Assembly: GCA_027028805.1 (NCBI GenBank) | Contig: JALVHX010000093.1 | Location: forward strand, 1-13,678 | Source of the DNA: Desulfurococcales archaeon | Lineage (GTDB): Archaea; Thermoproteota; Thermoprotei_A; Sulfolobales; Desulfurococcaceae | Direction: 5' to 3' | Length of the DNA: 13,678 nucleotides | Shown here: in pieces, positions 1 through 5,871 of the stretch | How positions within the stretch are numbered: position 1 is the first letter of the stretch | How the letters are laid out: every line of letters begins with the position of its first letter | Program-made: the position numbers and the translations under genes | Notes under the pieces: generated by a model | Seen by the model: the letters and a program-made list of their open reading frames with translations, nothing else | Told to the model about the DNA's origin: nothing | The model's database searches: none

Positions 1-828
1 GGGTGGGAGTGGCTCCTGCTCGTGCACGTCTAGGCCTGCCCCGGCTATCCATCCCTCGCGGAGAGCTTTCACGAGGGCCTCTGTGTCGACCACGGGGCCG
101 CGGGCGGTGTTTATGAGTATAGCTGTTGGCTTCATGAGCCTCAGCCTCTCCTCGTTGATCAAGTGCCTTGTCTTGGGCGTGAGGGGCGTGTGTATCGATA
201 CTATGTCGCTCTCCTTTAGAAGGGTCTCGAGGTCAACGTATTCCGCGTTAAGCTCCTTCTCCAGGTCCTCGGGGAGCCTCTTGGGGTCGTAGTAGAGAAC
301 CTTCATGTTGAAGCCCTTAGCCCTCCTGGCGACGGCGCGGCCTATCCTCCCCATACCTATGATGCCCAGAGTCTTACCATACACCTCCATGCCAAGCATC
401 ATCTTGGGGTGCCAGCCCGTCTTCGTCCTCCACCACTCACCATAGCGCACATATATATCGGCCTCAACTATCCTCCTCGCCACCGCGAGTATCAGGGCCC
501 ACGTGAAGTCCGCCACGGCCTCCGTCAAGACGCCGGGCGTGTTGGTCACGTATATGCCGAGCTCGGTGGCACAGTCCACGTCGATGTTGTCGTAGCCCAC
601 AGCGTACTGGGCTATGATGCGTAGCCTCTTAGCCTGCTTCAACACGTCACAGCTCAGCTTGTCTGTTAGAAGAGATACGAGGGCGTCGAGATCCCTTATC
701 TTCTCGACAAGAACCTCGTGGGGCGGCGGCGTGAAGTGAGGCCACACCTCGACCTCATAGTACTCCTTAATCCTGTTAATAGCCTCGTCGAAGAGCTCCC
801 GCGTAATCCATACACGCGGCTTAGACAC
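1..828 (-). CDS. gyaR: Glyoxylate/hydroxypyruvate reductase (D-2-hydroxyacid dehydrogenase), C-terminus cut by window edge
   Basis: NAD(P)H-dependent cytosolic enzyme reducing glyoxylate or hydroxypyruvate to the D-2-hydroxyacid. The 276 visible codons form one open frame; the family is about 330 residues, so roughly 55-60 C-terminal residues are missing. Visible marks: substrate-domain QYAVGYDNID, the nucleotide-binding GMGRIG at residues 158-163, NTARGPVVD with catalytic Arg243, and GLDVHEQEP with catalytic Glu272. The 29-residue Arg-Glu spacing matches known glyoxylate reductases; the catalytic His should lie just outside the window. I start at GTG 828 because GGAGGTG (835-841) lies 6 bases upstream; the ATG at 830 is in another frame and stops at once. 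The gene is divergent from the ZPR1-like gene, and a perfect hairpin lies in its leader. It could instead be another D-2-hydroxyacid dehydrogenase (phosphoglycerate type), but the motif spacing favours glyoxylate reductase. Confidence 0.88.
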   Translation of the reverse strand, partial: MSKPRVWITRELFDEAINRIKEYYEVEVWPHFTPPPHEVLVEKIRDLDALVSLLTDKLSCDVLKQAKRLRIIAQYAVGYDNIDVDCATELGIYVTNTPGVLTEAVADFTWALILAVARRIVEADIYVRYGEWWRTKTGWHPKMMLGMEVYGKTLGIIGMGRIGRAVARRAKGFNMKVLYYDPKRLPEDLEKELNAEYVDLETLLKESDIVSIHTPLTPKTRHLINEERLRLMKPTAILINTARGPVVDTEALVKALREGWIAGAGLDVHEQEPLPP

Positions 829-858
829 ATGCGACACCTCCGCTACCAACAGATGAGA

Positions 859-884
859 AGGCCGTGGAAGCGTCTCCACGGCCT
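859..884. repeat. Perfect 10-bp inverted repeat in the gyaR leader
   Basis: Arms AGGCCGTGGA (859-868) and TCCACGGCCT (875-884) are separated by a 6-base loop. On the minus strand it lies between the promoter tract and the Shine-Dalgarno of the hydroxyacid dehydrogenase gene, so it can be a 5' RNA hairpin or a dimeric operator. The symmetry is seen directly; function is inferred. Confidence 0.8.
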
Positions 885-887
885 ACT

Positions 888-920
888 ATGATTAATTACG
901 GGCGCGGTAAATAAAAACTA
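888..920. promoter_or_regulatory. Overlapping divergent TATA tracts for gyaR and the ZPR1-like gene
   Basis: Two AT-rich tracts stand out in GC-rich surroundings: GATTAATTA (890-898) and TAAATAAAAAC (908-918). Read on the minus strand, the second resembles an archaeal TATA box and would start gyaR transcription near 888. Read on the plus strand, the first would start the ZPR1-like transcript near 921. Each gene would then use the tract farther from it, so the two promoters interlock. Exact start sites are inferred from the usual 25-base TATA spacing. Confidence 0.55.
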
Positions 921-923
921 GCA

Positions 924-955
924 CATGGCCGCCCAGGGAGGGATGCCCGGCCATG
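924..955 (+). promoter_or_regulatory. Inverted repeat pairing the start codon of the ZPR1-like gene
   Basis: CATGGCCG (924-931) and CGGCCATG (948-955) are perfect 8-bp arms around a 16-base loop. The right arm contains the ATG start (953-955) and the loop contains the Shine-Dalgarno GGGAGGG (936-942). If the transcript begins near 921, this hairpin would occlude the start codon, which suggests translational control. Regulation is inference. Confidence 0.55.
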
Positions 956-1540
956 AGCGGTGAGAGGCAGAGGAGAGGGGAGACGGGGCCCGCCAAGATA
1001 CTCGAGTATACCGTGAAATGCCCCGTGTGTGGAGCGGATATGCGGGTGGAGGAGTATATCTATGATATGCCGGGAGTCGGCAAAGTAATATTGACCAGCG
1101 GCCGGTGCCCTAGATGCGGCTACAGGTTCAGCAACGTAGGGCTCGCCGAGACAAGGGGGCCTGTAAAGATAACGTATAGGGTCGAGAAACCCGACGACGT
1201 CAACGCCCTCGTCATAAGAGCGGCCACGGCGACCATCAGGGTGCCGGAGCTCGGCCTAGAGATAAAGCCTGGGCCCGCCGCACAGGGCTATATAACCACC
1301 GTTGAAGGCATAATGCTCGACTTCATCGATAAACTAGACTTCATGTGTAGCGAGCCCGACGCCCCCCGCGATAAATGCATCGAGAAGAGGAGAGAGCTCG
1401 AGAAAGCCAGGGACGGCGCAATACCCTATACACTAGAGCTCTATGACCCGGAGGGAGCCTCACATATCCAGTCAAAGAAAGCCGTGGTAACACCGCTAAG
1501 CCGCAGAGAGGAGGATAGAGAAGCTGGAGAAGACAAGTAG
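953..1540 (+). CDS. Archaeal ZPR1-related zinc-finger protein
   Basis: Single-domain archaeal relative of eukaryotic ZPR1, 195 residues. The zinc site is a CPVC pair (Cys23, Cys26) and a CPRC pair (Cys52, Cys55) with 25 residues between the pairs, the ZPR1 four-cysteine pattern. It is followed by the typical beta-rich part (sheet segment VKITYRVEKPDDVNALVIRA, then a GYITTVEGIMLDF segment around residues 110-120) and a charged C-terminal tail. In eukaryotes ZPR1 binds and helps fold elongation factor eEF1A; whether the archaeal form does the same for aEF1A is not shown here. ATG 953 is chosen because GGGAGGG lies 10 bases upstream; the ATG at 943 is out of frame. The start codon lies inside an 8-bp inverted repeat. 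It ends convergent to the sugar dehydrogenase gene. Confidence 0.87.
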   Translation: MSGERQRRGETGPAKILEYTVKCPVCGADMRVEEYIYDMPGVGKVILTSGRCPRCGYRFSNVGLAETRGPVKITYRVEKPDDVNALVIRAATATIRVPELGLEIKPGPAAQGYITTVEGIMLDFIDKLDFMCSEPDAPRDKCIEKRRELEKARDGAIPYTLELYDPEGASHIQSKKAVVTPLSRREEDREAGEDK

Positions 1541-1736
1541 CAGGCACCGGGTAACCCGGGCCGCATCCCTCTAAGCCTCAATTGCATTCTTTCCAGAAGA
1601 CATTACATGATTCATAATAGTGTGAGATCCAGTATATGAAATCTGTATCATGCCATAATTTCTCCTTAGCCTATTCTTCAAGATTATCATCAATGGGACA
1701 TATATGCAAGGTATCTAAAAAGAAAGGGCGAGTGTT
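1541..1736. other. AT-rich convergent intergenic region with 3'-end signals
   Basis: A short palindromic element, CCGGGTAACCCGG (1547-1559), follows the ZPR1-like stop codon directly and can form a small hairpin. The next part (about 1575-1720) is clearly more AT-rich than any neighbouring gene. At 1717-1725 the plus strand reads AAAAAGAAA, which is a T-rich tract on the minus strand just after the sugar dehydrogenase stop, a likely archaeal transcription terminator. I looked for a C/D-box guide RNA around 1685-1697 (TTGATGA on the minus strand) but found no good D box. No ORF worth calling. Confidence 0.5.
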
Positions 1737-3113
1737 TTATGGGTTGAGCGGTGTTTTTCCTAGTATGTATAGTTTGTTTGCTGGATACTCTACGTCTACT
1801 TTGATATAGTTTATAGTGTCTATTACCACTGGTTCTCCCCGCGAGAGCTCCTTTATCCTCGATAACGGTAGATCCCTATAGTCGCTGTGTCTCGTGGCGA
1901 TAACGACCACTGATGCCTGGGCGAGTGCTTCTTCTAGGCTATTGGTGAGCCTGGCCTCGAGATCCTCTAGGACTGGGTCTTTCTTTACATAGGGGTCGTG
2001 CACCACTATGTTCTTGTATCCATGGGCTCTGAGGAGCCCGACTATGTCGTGTGTCGGGCTCAGCCTCGTATCATCTATGTCTCCCCTGAAGGCGGCTCCG
2101 AGTATCGTTATCTTCGCCCTCCTCTTGTCCACGCCATTAAGCCTTGCGTGCTCGTCTATTCTCCGCACCACGTGGAGGGGCATAGCCTCGTTTATCATGC
2201 GGCCCAGCTTCGTAAGCTCCATTATATAGCCTCGTGGATGCACCCGCATCATCATATAGTAGGGGTATATCGGTATACAGTAGCCGCCCACGCCGGGCCC
2301 CGGCAGGTGGATGTGGCTGTAGGGCTGGGTGTTAGCCGCTTCCCGGGCCTCATAGAAGTCGACGCCCAGCGCCTCGGCCGCCAACGCGAGCTCGTTGGCC
2401 AACGCTATGTTCACGTCACGGTAGATGCCCTCGGCGAGCTTCTCGAACTCCGCGGTACGCGTGGAGCTGACCCTGAACACACCTTTCCGAGCTATCGGCT
2501 CGTAGAAGCGTGAGGCGGCTTCGAGGCTACGCGGCCCTATCCCGCCTATAACCTTCGGGTACCGCTCCTCCACGTCCTTGATCAACCTGCCTATATAGAC
2601 TCTCTCGGGGCTGTAGGCCAGGTAGAAGTCCTCCTCGGCCCTGAGCCCGCTCTCCTCCTCGAGCACTGGGCGGACAACCTCCTCGGTTGTGCCGGGAGGC
2701 ACGCTCGACTCTATTATGACGAGATCGCCTCTCCTAAGCCCCCGGGCTATGCTCCTCGAAGCGCTTACCAGGGCGTCGTAGCTCACCTTCTTGGTAACCC
2801 AGTCTATGTATACCGGAACCGTCACTATCTTCACCGCGCTGTTCCTCGAAGCATATACGCCGTCGCTGGTCAGCACGAGCCTCTCCTCCTCAAGCCCCTT
2901 CCTGACAGCCTCCACGAGCTCCGGCTCGCCATAGCTTATCCTCAGCTCCCTGATCAACCGTAGCTTCTCCTCATCAATATCAACCGCTATAACCCTCAAG
3001 CCCTTTCTCAGATAAACCGCGACAAGCCCAAGGCCCACGTAGCCGGCGCCGTAGACGGCCACCCAGTCCTCTCCACGGTACACGCGTTCAACGGGATCAG
3101 GTAGCGTGGCCAC
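1737..3113 (-). CDS. Nucleotide-sugar 6-dehydrogenase (UDP-glucose/UDP-ManNAc/UDP-GlcNAc dehydrogenase family)
   Basis: Cytosolic NAD-dependent enzyme oxidising C6 of an NDP-sugar to a uronic acid; 458 residues. The order is an N-terminal Rossmann domain with GAGYVG (22-27) and Asp45 after beta-2, then ESSVPPGTT and YSPERVYIG, a central domain with EKLAEGIYRDVNIALANE (224-241), the active-site PGVGGYCIP with Cys279, and a C-terminal UDP-binding domain with LGAAFRGDIDD-TRLSP. YRDVNIALANE places it with WecC/WbpA-type enzymes rather than classical UDP-glucose dehydrogenase. GTG 3113 is the start: it lies 7 bases after the stop of the acetyltransferase gene, with GGGGTGA as Shine-Dalgarno; longer starts would overlap that gene by 70 bases or more. 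Unusual: the usual catalytic Asn four residues after the conserved Lys is Gly229, and the usual Asp four residues after Cys279 is Tyr283. Substrate cannot be told from sequence. Confidence 0.87.
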   Translation of the reverse strand: MATLPDPVERVYRGEDWVAVYGAGYVGLGLVAVYLRKGLRVIAVDIDEEKLRLIRELRISYGEPELVEAVRKGLEEERLVLTSDGVYASRNSAVKIVTVPVYIDWVTKKVSYDALVSASRSIARGLRRGDLVIIESSVPPGTTEEVVRPVLEEESGLRAEEDFYLAYSPERVYIGRLIKDVEERYPKVIGGIGPRSLEAASRFYEPIARKGVFRVSSTRTAEFEKLAEGIYRDVNIALANELALAAEALGVDFYEAREAANTQPYSHIHLPGPGVGGYCIPIYPYYMMMRVHPRGYIMELTKLGRMINEAMPLHVVRRIDEHARLNGVDKRRAKITILGAAFRGDIDDTRLSPTHDIVGLLRAHGYKNIVVHDPYVKKDPVLEDLEARLTNSLEEALAQASVVVIATRHSDYRDLPLSRIKELSRGEPVVIDTINYIKVDVEYPANKLYILGKTPLNP

Positions 3114-3120
3114 GGCTCTC

Positions 3121-3822
3121 TCACCCCTTCTCCCAGGCCGCTCTCTTAGACCGGTACTCCTCGAGGCCTCCGCGGCCCCGGGCCGGGACACCCACAACTA
3201 TTGTCTCCGGGGGAACATCCCTTGTCACAACAGCCCCCGCCGCCACCACGGCTCCGCGGCCTATCCGGACACCCGCTATCAGGACGGCGTTCGCGCCTAT
3301 GACGGCGCCCTCCTCTATAACGGGGCCCTTAAGCCTCTTGGAGACGGGGTAGCGGTCGTTTGTTATCACCACGTAGGGGCCGAGGAACACGTTGTCGCCT
3401 ATAATGGTCTCGGGTGGAATATAGACCCCTGTCTCTATGCGCACGTTCCTGCCTATCCGGGCCCTGCCATCTATTATGGTGGCGGTGCCGATAACGCTTC
3501 CCTCGCCTATAACCGTCTCCTCTCTTATCAGCACGTTGTGGCCTGTCTCAACATTGTCCCCGATACTAGCCGTCTCGTATACAACTGTGCCGGGGCGGAG
3601 ATGCACGTTCCTCCCAATAACCGCTCCCCGGCTCACCTCGTCGTAGAGCATATAGAGCCTCTCGTTCCACGGCAGGGCGCCGCGTATGCTCCTCCTAGTA
3701 GGATACCCGACCACTACGCCGCGGTCAAGAATACTGCCCTCGCCCACACGGCTCGGCCCGAACACGAGCACATCGGGCGCCAAGAGACTTGTCTTAACAA
3801 CAGCCCTCTTCGAAACATACAC
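3121..3822 (-). CDS. Left-handed beta-helix acetyltransferase, WbpD/WlbB type (sugar N-acetyltransferase)
   Basis: Predicted acetyl-CoA-dependent N-acetyltransferase acting on an amino-sugar nucleotide. It is built of hexapeptide repeats (IGRNV, IGDNV, IGEGS, IGTAT, IGRNV, IGDNV, IGANA, IGRGA) forming a left-handed beta-helix. The loop GPYVVITNDRYP (near residues 148-159) and the closing AAGAVVTRDVPPETIVVGVPAR are hallmarks of the WbpD group that makes diacetamido-uronic acids. WbpD proteins are near 190 residues; here about 65 extra N-terminal residues carry further repeats before a helical insertion (LPWNERLYMLYDEV). Start: GTG 3822 is preceded by GGAGGTG (3833-3839) at 10 bases; TTG 3828 (4 bases) and GTG 3831 (1 base) are alternatives. 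It is the first gene of an operon with the nucleotide-sugar dehydrogenase, which fits a joint role in making an acetylated uronic acid for glycans. Substrate is inferred. Confidence 0.85.
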   Translation of the reverse strand: MYVSKRAVVKTSLLAPDVLVFGPSRVGEGSILDRGVVVGYPTRRSIRGALPWNERLYMLYDEVSRGAVIGRNVHLRPGTVVYETASIGDNVETGHNVLIREETVIGEGSVIGTATIIDGRARIGRNVRIETGVYIPPETIIGDNVFLGPYVVITNDRYPVSKRLKGPVIEEGAVIGANAVLIAGVRIGRGAVVAAGAVVTRDVPPETIVVGVPARGRGGLEEYRSKRAAWEKG

Positions 3823-3842
3823 TACCAACACACACCTCCATA

Positions 3843-3858
3843 CATGTCCAGAGACATG
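3843..3858. repeat. Inverted repeat in the acetyltransferase leader
   Basis: CATGTC (3843-3848) and GACATG (3853-3858) are perfect 6-bp arms around a 4-base loop. They lie directly upstream of the GGAGGTG ribosome-binding site on the minus strand, so they can form a leader hairpin or an operator between promoter and gene. Confidence 0.6.
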
Positions 3859-3895
3859 CCCTTATGGCTCAACGAATACATCTAGTATGCATAGA

Positions 3896-3907
3896 CTAAA
3901 TAAATTA
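3896..3907 (-). promoter_or_regulatory. TATA box of the sugar-nucleotide operon
   Basis: The minus strand reads TAATTTATTTAG in GC-rich surroundings. With the usual spacing the transcript would start near 3875, giving a leader of about 50 bases that contains the GACATG inverted repeat and the Shine-Dalgarno. Confidence 0.5.
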
Positions 3908-3920
3908 GAGTATTCCCACT

Positions 3921-3965
3921 AGGCGCGGGGCCGGGCCGAGGAGAGACGCCGCGCGTCCCGGGGGG
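3921..3965. other. GC-rich stretch after the winged-helix gene
   Basis: Directly beyond the stop at 3966 (minus strand) lies a very GC-rich stretch with a perfect hairpin, GACGC-CGC-GCGTC (3945-3957). It separates this operon from the promoter of the sugar operon. It may help end transcription, but no T-run follows it on the minus strand, so this is uncertain. Confidence 0.3.
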
Positions 3966-4853
3966 TTATTCGTCGAGTATATTCCGTAGCTCCTCGACCG
4001 TCTCCCTACACATCCTATATGGGCCGGGGTAGCGTATCCAGTGCTTATACGTCACTCCCTCTATTAGGGGCAGGAGCGTGCACGCGTATCTGTGATCCCA
4101 TTGATAGATGTTCATTATGTTAGAAACAATAACCTCGTGCCTGAGATCCACGTAGTAGCTTCTAGTGGAGGCGGCGGCGCCCAGCTTAACGGCCGCCCCT
4201 ATGCTGGCTAGCCACCTATATATTCTCGACAACGTGGCTTTGCTTAAGCCCGTTATCTCCACGGCCTGCGACAGGCTTATGGGGCCGAGCAACATGTTGT
4301 TGGAGACCAGGCTCTTAATCGCCTCTGGCTCCGCATAGATCTCTAGAAGCGGGGCCAGAAAAGTCGCCGCGGCGACATCGCCTGAGCCGATTCGCGAAGA
4401 ATAACCTGTTGAAGATACAAGGGTTCTCCCAGTATAAGGCTTGAGACCCGCCACCCTCCTAAGATCCCCAATAGCCTCCGCCACGCCCCGGTGGTTATCA
4501 GCCCCGAGGATGAGCCGATACTCTATATAATCCCCAATAGATCTATGAGCCGCGGCCGGGTGTCTCCGGATGAACCCGATCACTCTCTCAGAGACAACGC
4601 CCCACTCGTACACCATGCTGTCGCGGCCCATCCCTGCTGGATCACTTATCAGGGGCCTCGGGGCCCAGTAGATATATATGTATACATTCTCCCCCCTCTT
4701 CTCAGCCGCATAAGCGGCGAAGCCATTTATGCTCAGAAGCTCCAGGATCAATGAATCCTCGCTGTCGATGAGCTTCGACGCCAAGGCCCCGCTTGTCTCC
4801 GTAAATGGGGGGAACAACGCATCATCTAGATCAATGGGCTGTGTCCCGGACAA
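3966..4853 (-). CDS. Winged-helix DNA-binding protein of unknown role
   Basis: 295 residues. I recognise no whole-protein family. A helix-turn-helix is clear at about 192-225 (ISLSQAVEITGLSKATLSRIYRWLASIG), followed by a wing-like hydrophobic strand region (AAVKLGAAASTRSYYVDL), so a DNA-binding winged helix is likely. The N-terminal 170 residues, with a beta-rich patch (ENVYIYIYWAPRPLI, 56-69) and charged helices, may be a ligand or partner domain. No membrane segment is seen. Start TTG 4853 follows the upstream gene by 14 bases, with GGGGT/GGGG as Shine-Dalgarno; the gene is evidently cotranscribed with the 246-residue protein. Its target is unknown; being paired with an unrecognised protein, it could regulate its own operon. 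It ends in front of a GC-rich hairpin stretch. Confidence 0.65.
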   Translation of the reverse strand: MSGTQPIDLDDALFPPFTETSGALASKLIDSEDSLILELLSINGFAAYAAEKRGENVYIYIYWAPRPLISDPAGMGRDSMVYEWGVVSERVIGFIRRHPAAAHRSIGDYIEYRLILGADNHRGVAEAIGDLRRVAGLKPYTGRTLVSSTGYSSRIGSGDVAAATFLAPLLEIYAEPEAIKSLVSNNMLLGPISLSQAVEITGLSKATLSRIYRWLASIGAAVKLGAAASTRSYYVDLRHEVIVSNIMNIYQWDHRYACTLLPLIEGVTYKHWIRYPGPYRMCRETVEELRNILDE

Positions 4854-4867
4854 GCCCCTACCCCGCT

Positions 4868-5608
4868 TTAAAGAGGCTTACCAATTGTAACACATGCATC
4901 GGCGGCGGGATGCTTATCTATTAAGGAGACCGGTGTAACCATGTGGCCCCATTTCCATATGATCAGAGGCGGTATAAATAGGATTATTTTCGCCTTGTAT
5001 TGTCTAAACACTGTGTCAGCGTAGAAGCATTTTGTCCCCAGCCACAGTGTTTTCTCAACACCATTCTCCCTAAGCAACAGGCTCATGGAGCCGGTTTTCA
5101 TCCACTCATCCCCGGCCGCCTCCAGGCTATACCTGTCAGTATATCTCCTCGCCTCCATCCAGTAGCCGTGGCTTATGAGACGCCGCCTCACATAGGGAGA
5201 GATGCGATCAAGTACTCCCACGTATTTCTTATCAAGCAAGCCATAGTGAATAGCCATTGATAACGGGGCATACGCTTTTTCCCCATCAATACGTGTCTTA
5301 TAGAAATCACTGAGAAGAATATATAACAATACATATCTCTCATCGTCTCTGGCGAAGAAAGCCGCTGAGATAACGCCTTTACCCTCCTCAACATGCACTA
5401 TTCTCCGATACTCACGGAACGACATCTCCCTCCACACAACCCTGCTGACCCAGCGGCGGAGATGCTTAGCTGTAGTATACTCGACCCCTTCCAAGAAACC
5501 CTTCCTTATGAACCCGCTCCACCACCACGACTCCATGGCCAGCTGGAAAACCCTTCTCGCATCCCTTAAGAGGGAGACATTATATGTATCATCTATAAGC
5601 AGGGCCAC
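4868..5608 (-). CDS. Hypothetical protein, first gene of an operon with the winged-helix gene
   Basis: 246 residues, not recognised. It is rich in aromatic and basic residues: an N-terminal helical part with a WWW cluster (residues 28-30) and REYRRI, a middle part with SPYVRRRLISHGYWMEARRYTDRY (about 136-159), and one hydrophobic stretch near the C-terminus (KIILFIPPLIIWKWG) that looks more like a buried strand-helix than a clear membrane span. No signal peptide. GTG 5608 is the longest start; a GGTGAG motif lies only 3 bases upstream and inside a small hairpin, so the start is uncertain and the next Met is residue 26. It is followed after 14 bases by the winged-helix gene. Codons are ordinary for this sequence. 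No function is proposed. Confidence 0.6.
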   Translation of the reverse strand: MALLIDDTYNVSLLRDARRVFQLAMESWWWSGFIRKGFLEGVEYTTAKHLRRWVSRVVWREMSFREYRRIVHVEEGKGVISAAFFARDDERYVLLYILLSDFYKTRIDGEKAYAPLSMAIHYGLLDKKYVGVLDRISPYVRRRLISHGYWMEARRYTDRYSLEAAGDEWMKTGSMSLLLRENGVEKTLWLGTKCFYADTVFRQYKAKIILFIPPLIIWKWGHMVTPVSLIDKHPAADACVTIGKPL

Positions 5609-5871
5609 TTTCTCACCGAGAAGGATTCTCCATGAAACACTTATTCAACGTATCCATAATACTGTTTCACTAAACATCTGGTAAACATTATTCAATAATA
5701 AGATACGGCATATACCTCTAAAGAGCCTGACGAGAAAACAGCGAAGCCTTAAACGATTATTAAAACATTAAAACAGCGAGCGTCGAGGCCACGGGGCACA
5801 GTGTACCGGGAGCCTTCTCCATCATCCTATGATAATCGTGCCGAGTCCAGGCGTTATCCGGGCCCCAATCA
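5609..5871. other. AT-rich intergenic region with short repeats; promoter and terminator signals
   Basis: The right part lies downstream of the YkgJ-type gene and the left part upstream of the 246-residue protein gene, both on the minus strand. It holds TTCTC-ACC-GAGAA (5610-5622) at the start codon of the latter, a palindrome ATTATT-C-AATAAT (5687-5699) in an AT-rich, promoter-like stretch, a tandem repeat of ATTAAAAC (5759-5774), and AAAACAGCGA twice (5735-5744, 5770-5779). On the minus strand the repeats are T-rich tracts and may terminate the YkgJ-type transcript. Two overlapping micro-ORFs (16 and 19 codons) after the YkgJ-type stop look like chance. Confidence 0.5.
5759..5774. repeat. 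Tandem 8-bp repeat ATTAAAAC x2
   Basis: Two perfect copies in tandem, the second overlapping one of two AAAACAGCGA copies (5735-5744 and 5770-5779, 35 bases apart). On the minus strand this gives repeated T-runs about 100 bases after the YkgJ-type stop, which fits an archaeal oligo-T terminator. Confidence 0.6.

Noticed and set aside
1610..1700. Possible C/D-box guide RNA on the minus strand (TTGATGA near 1690)
   Set aside because: The first base does not fit the C box and no CTGA D box lies at the expected distance.
3114..3197. Longer start of the nucleotide-sugar dehydrogenase (ATG 3197)
   Set aside because: It would overlap the acetyltransferase end by 77 bases and add an Arg/Gly-rich tail before a Rossmann domain that needs none; GTG 3113 has a Shine-Dalgarno.
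3106..3885. Long plus-strand ORF of 259 codons opposite the acetyltransferase gene
   Set aside because: It mirrors the hexapeptide-repeat gene in antisense; its Tyr/His/Pro-rich content is what the opposite strand yields.
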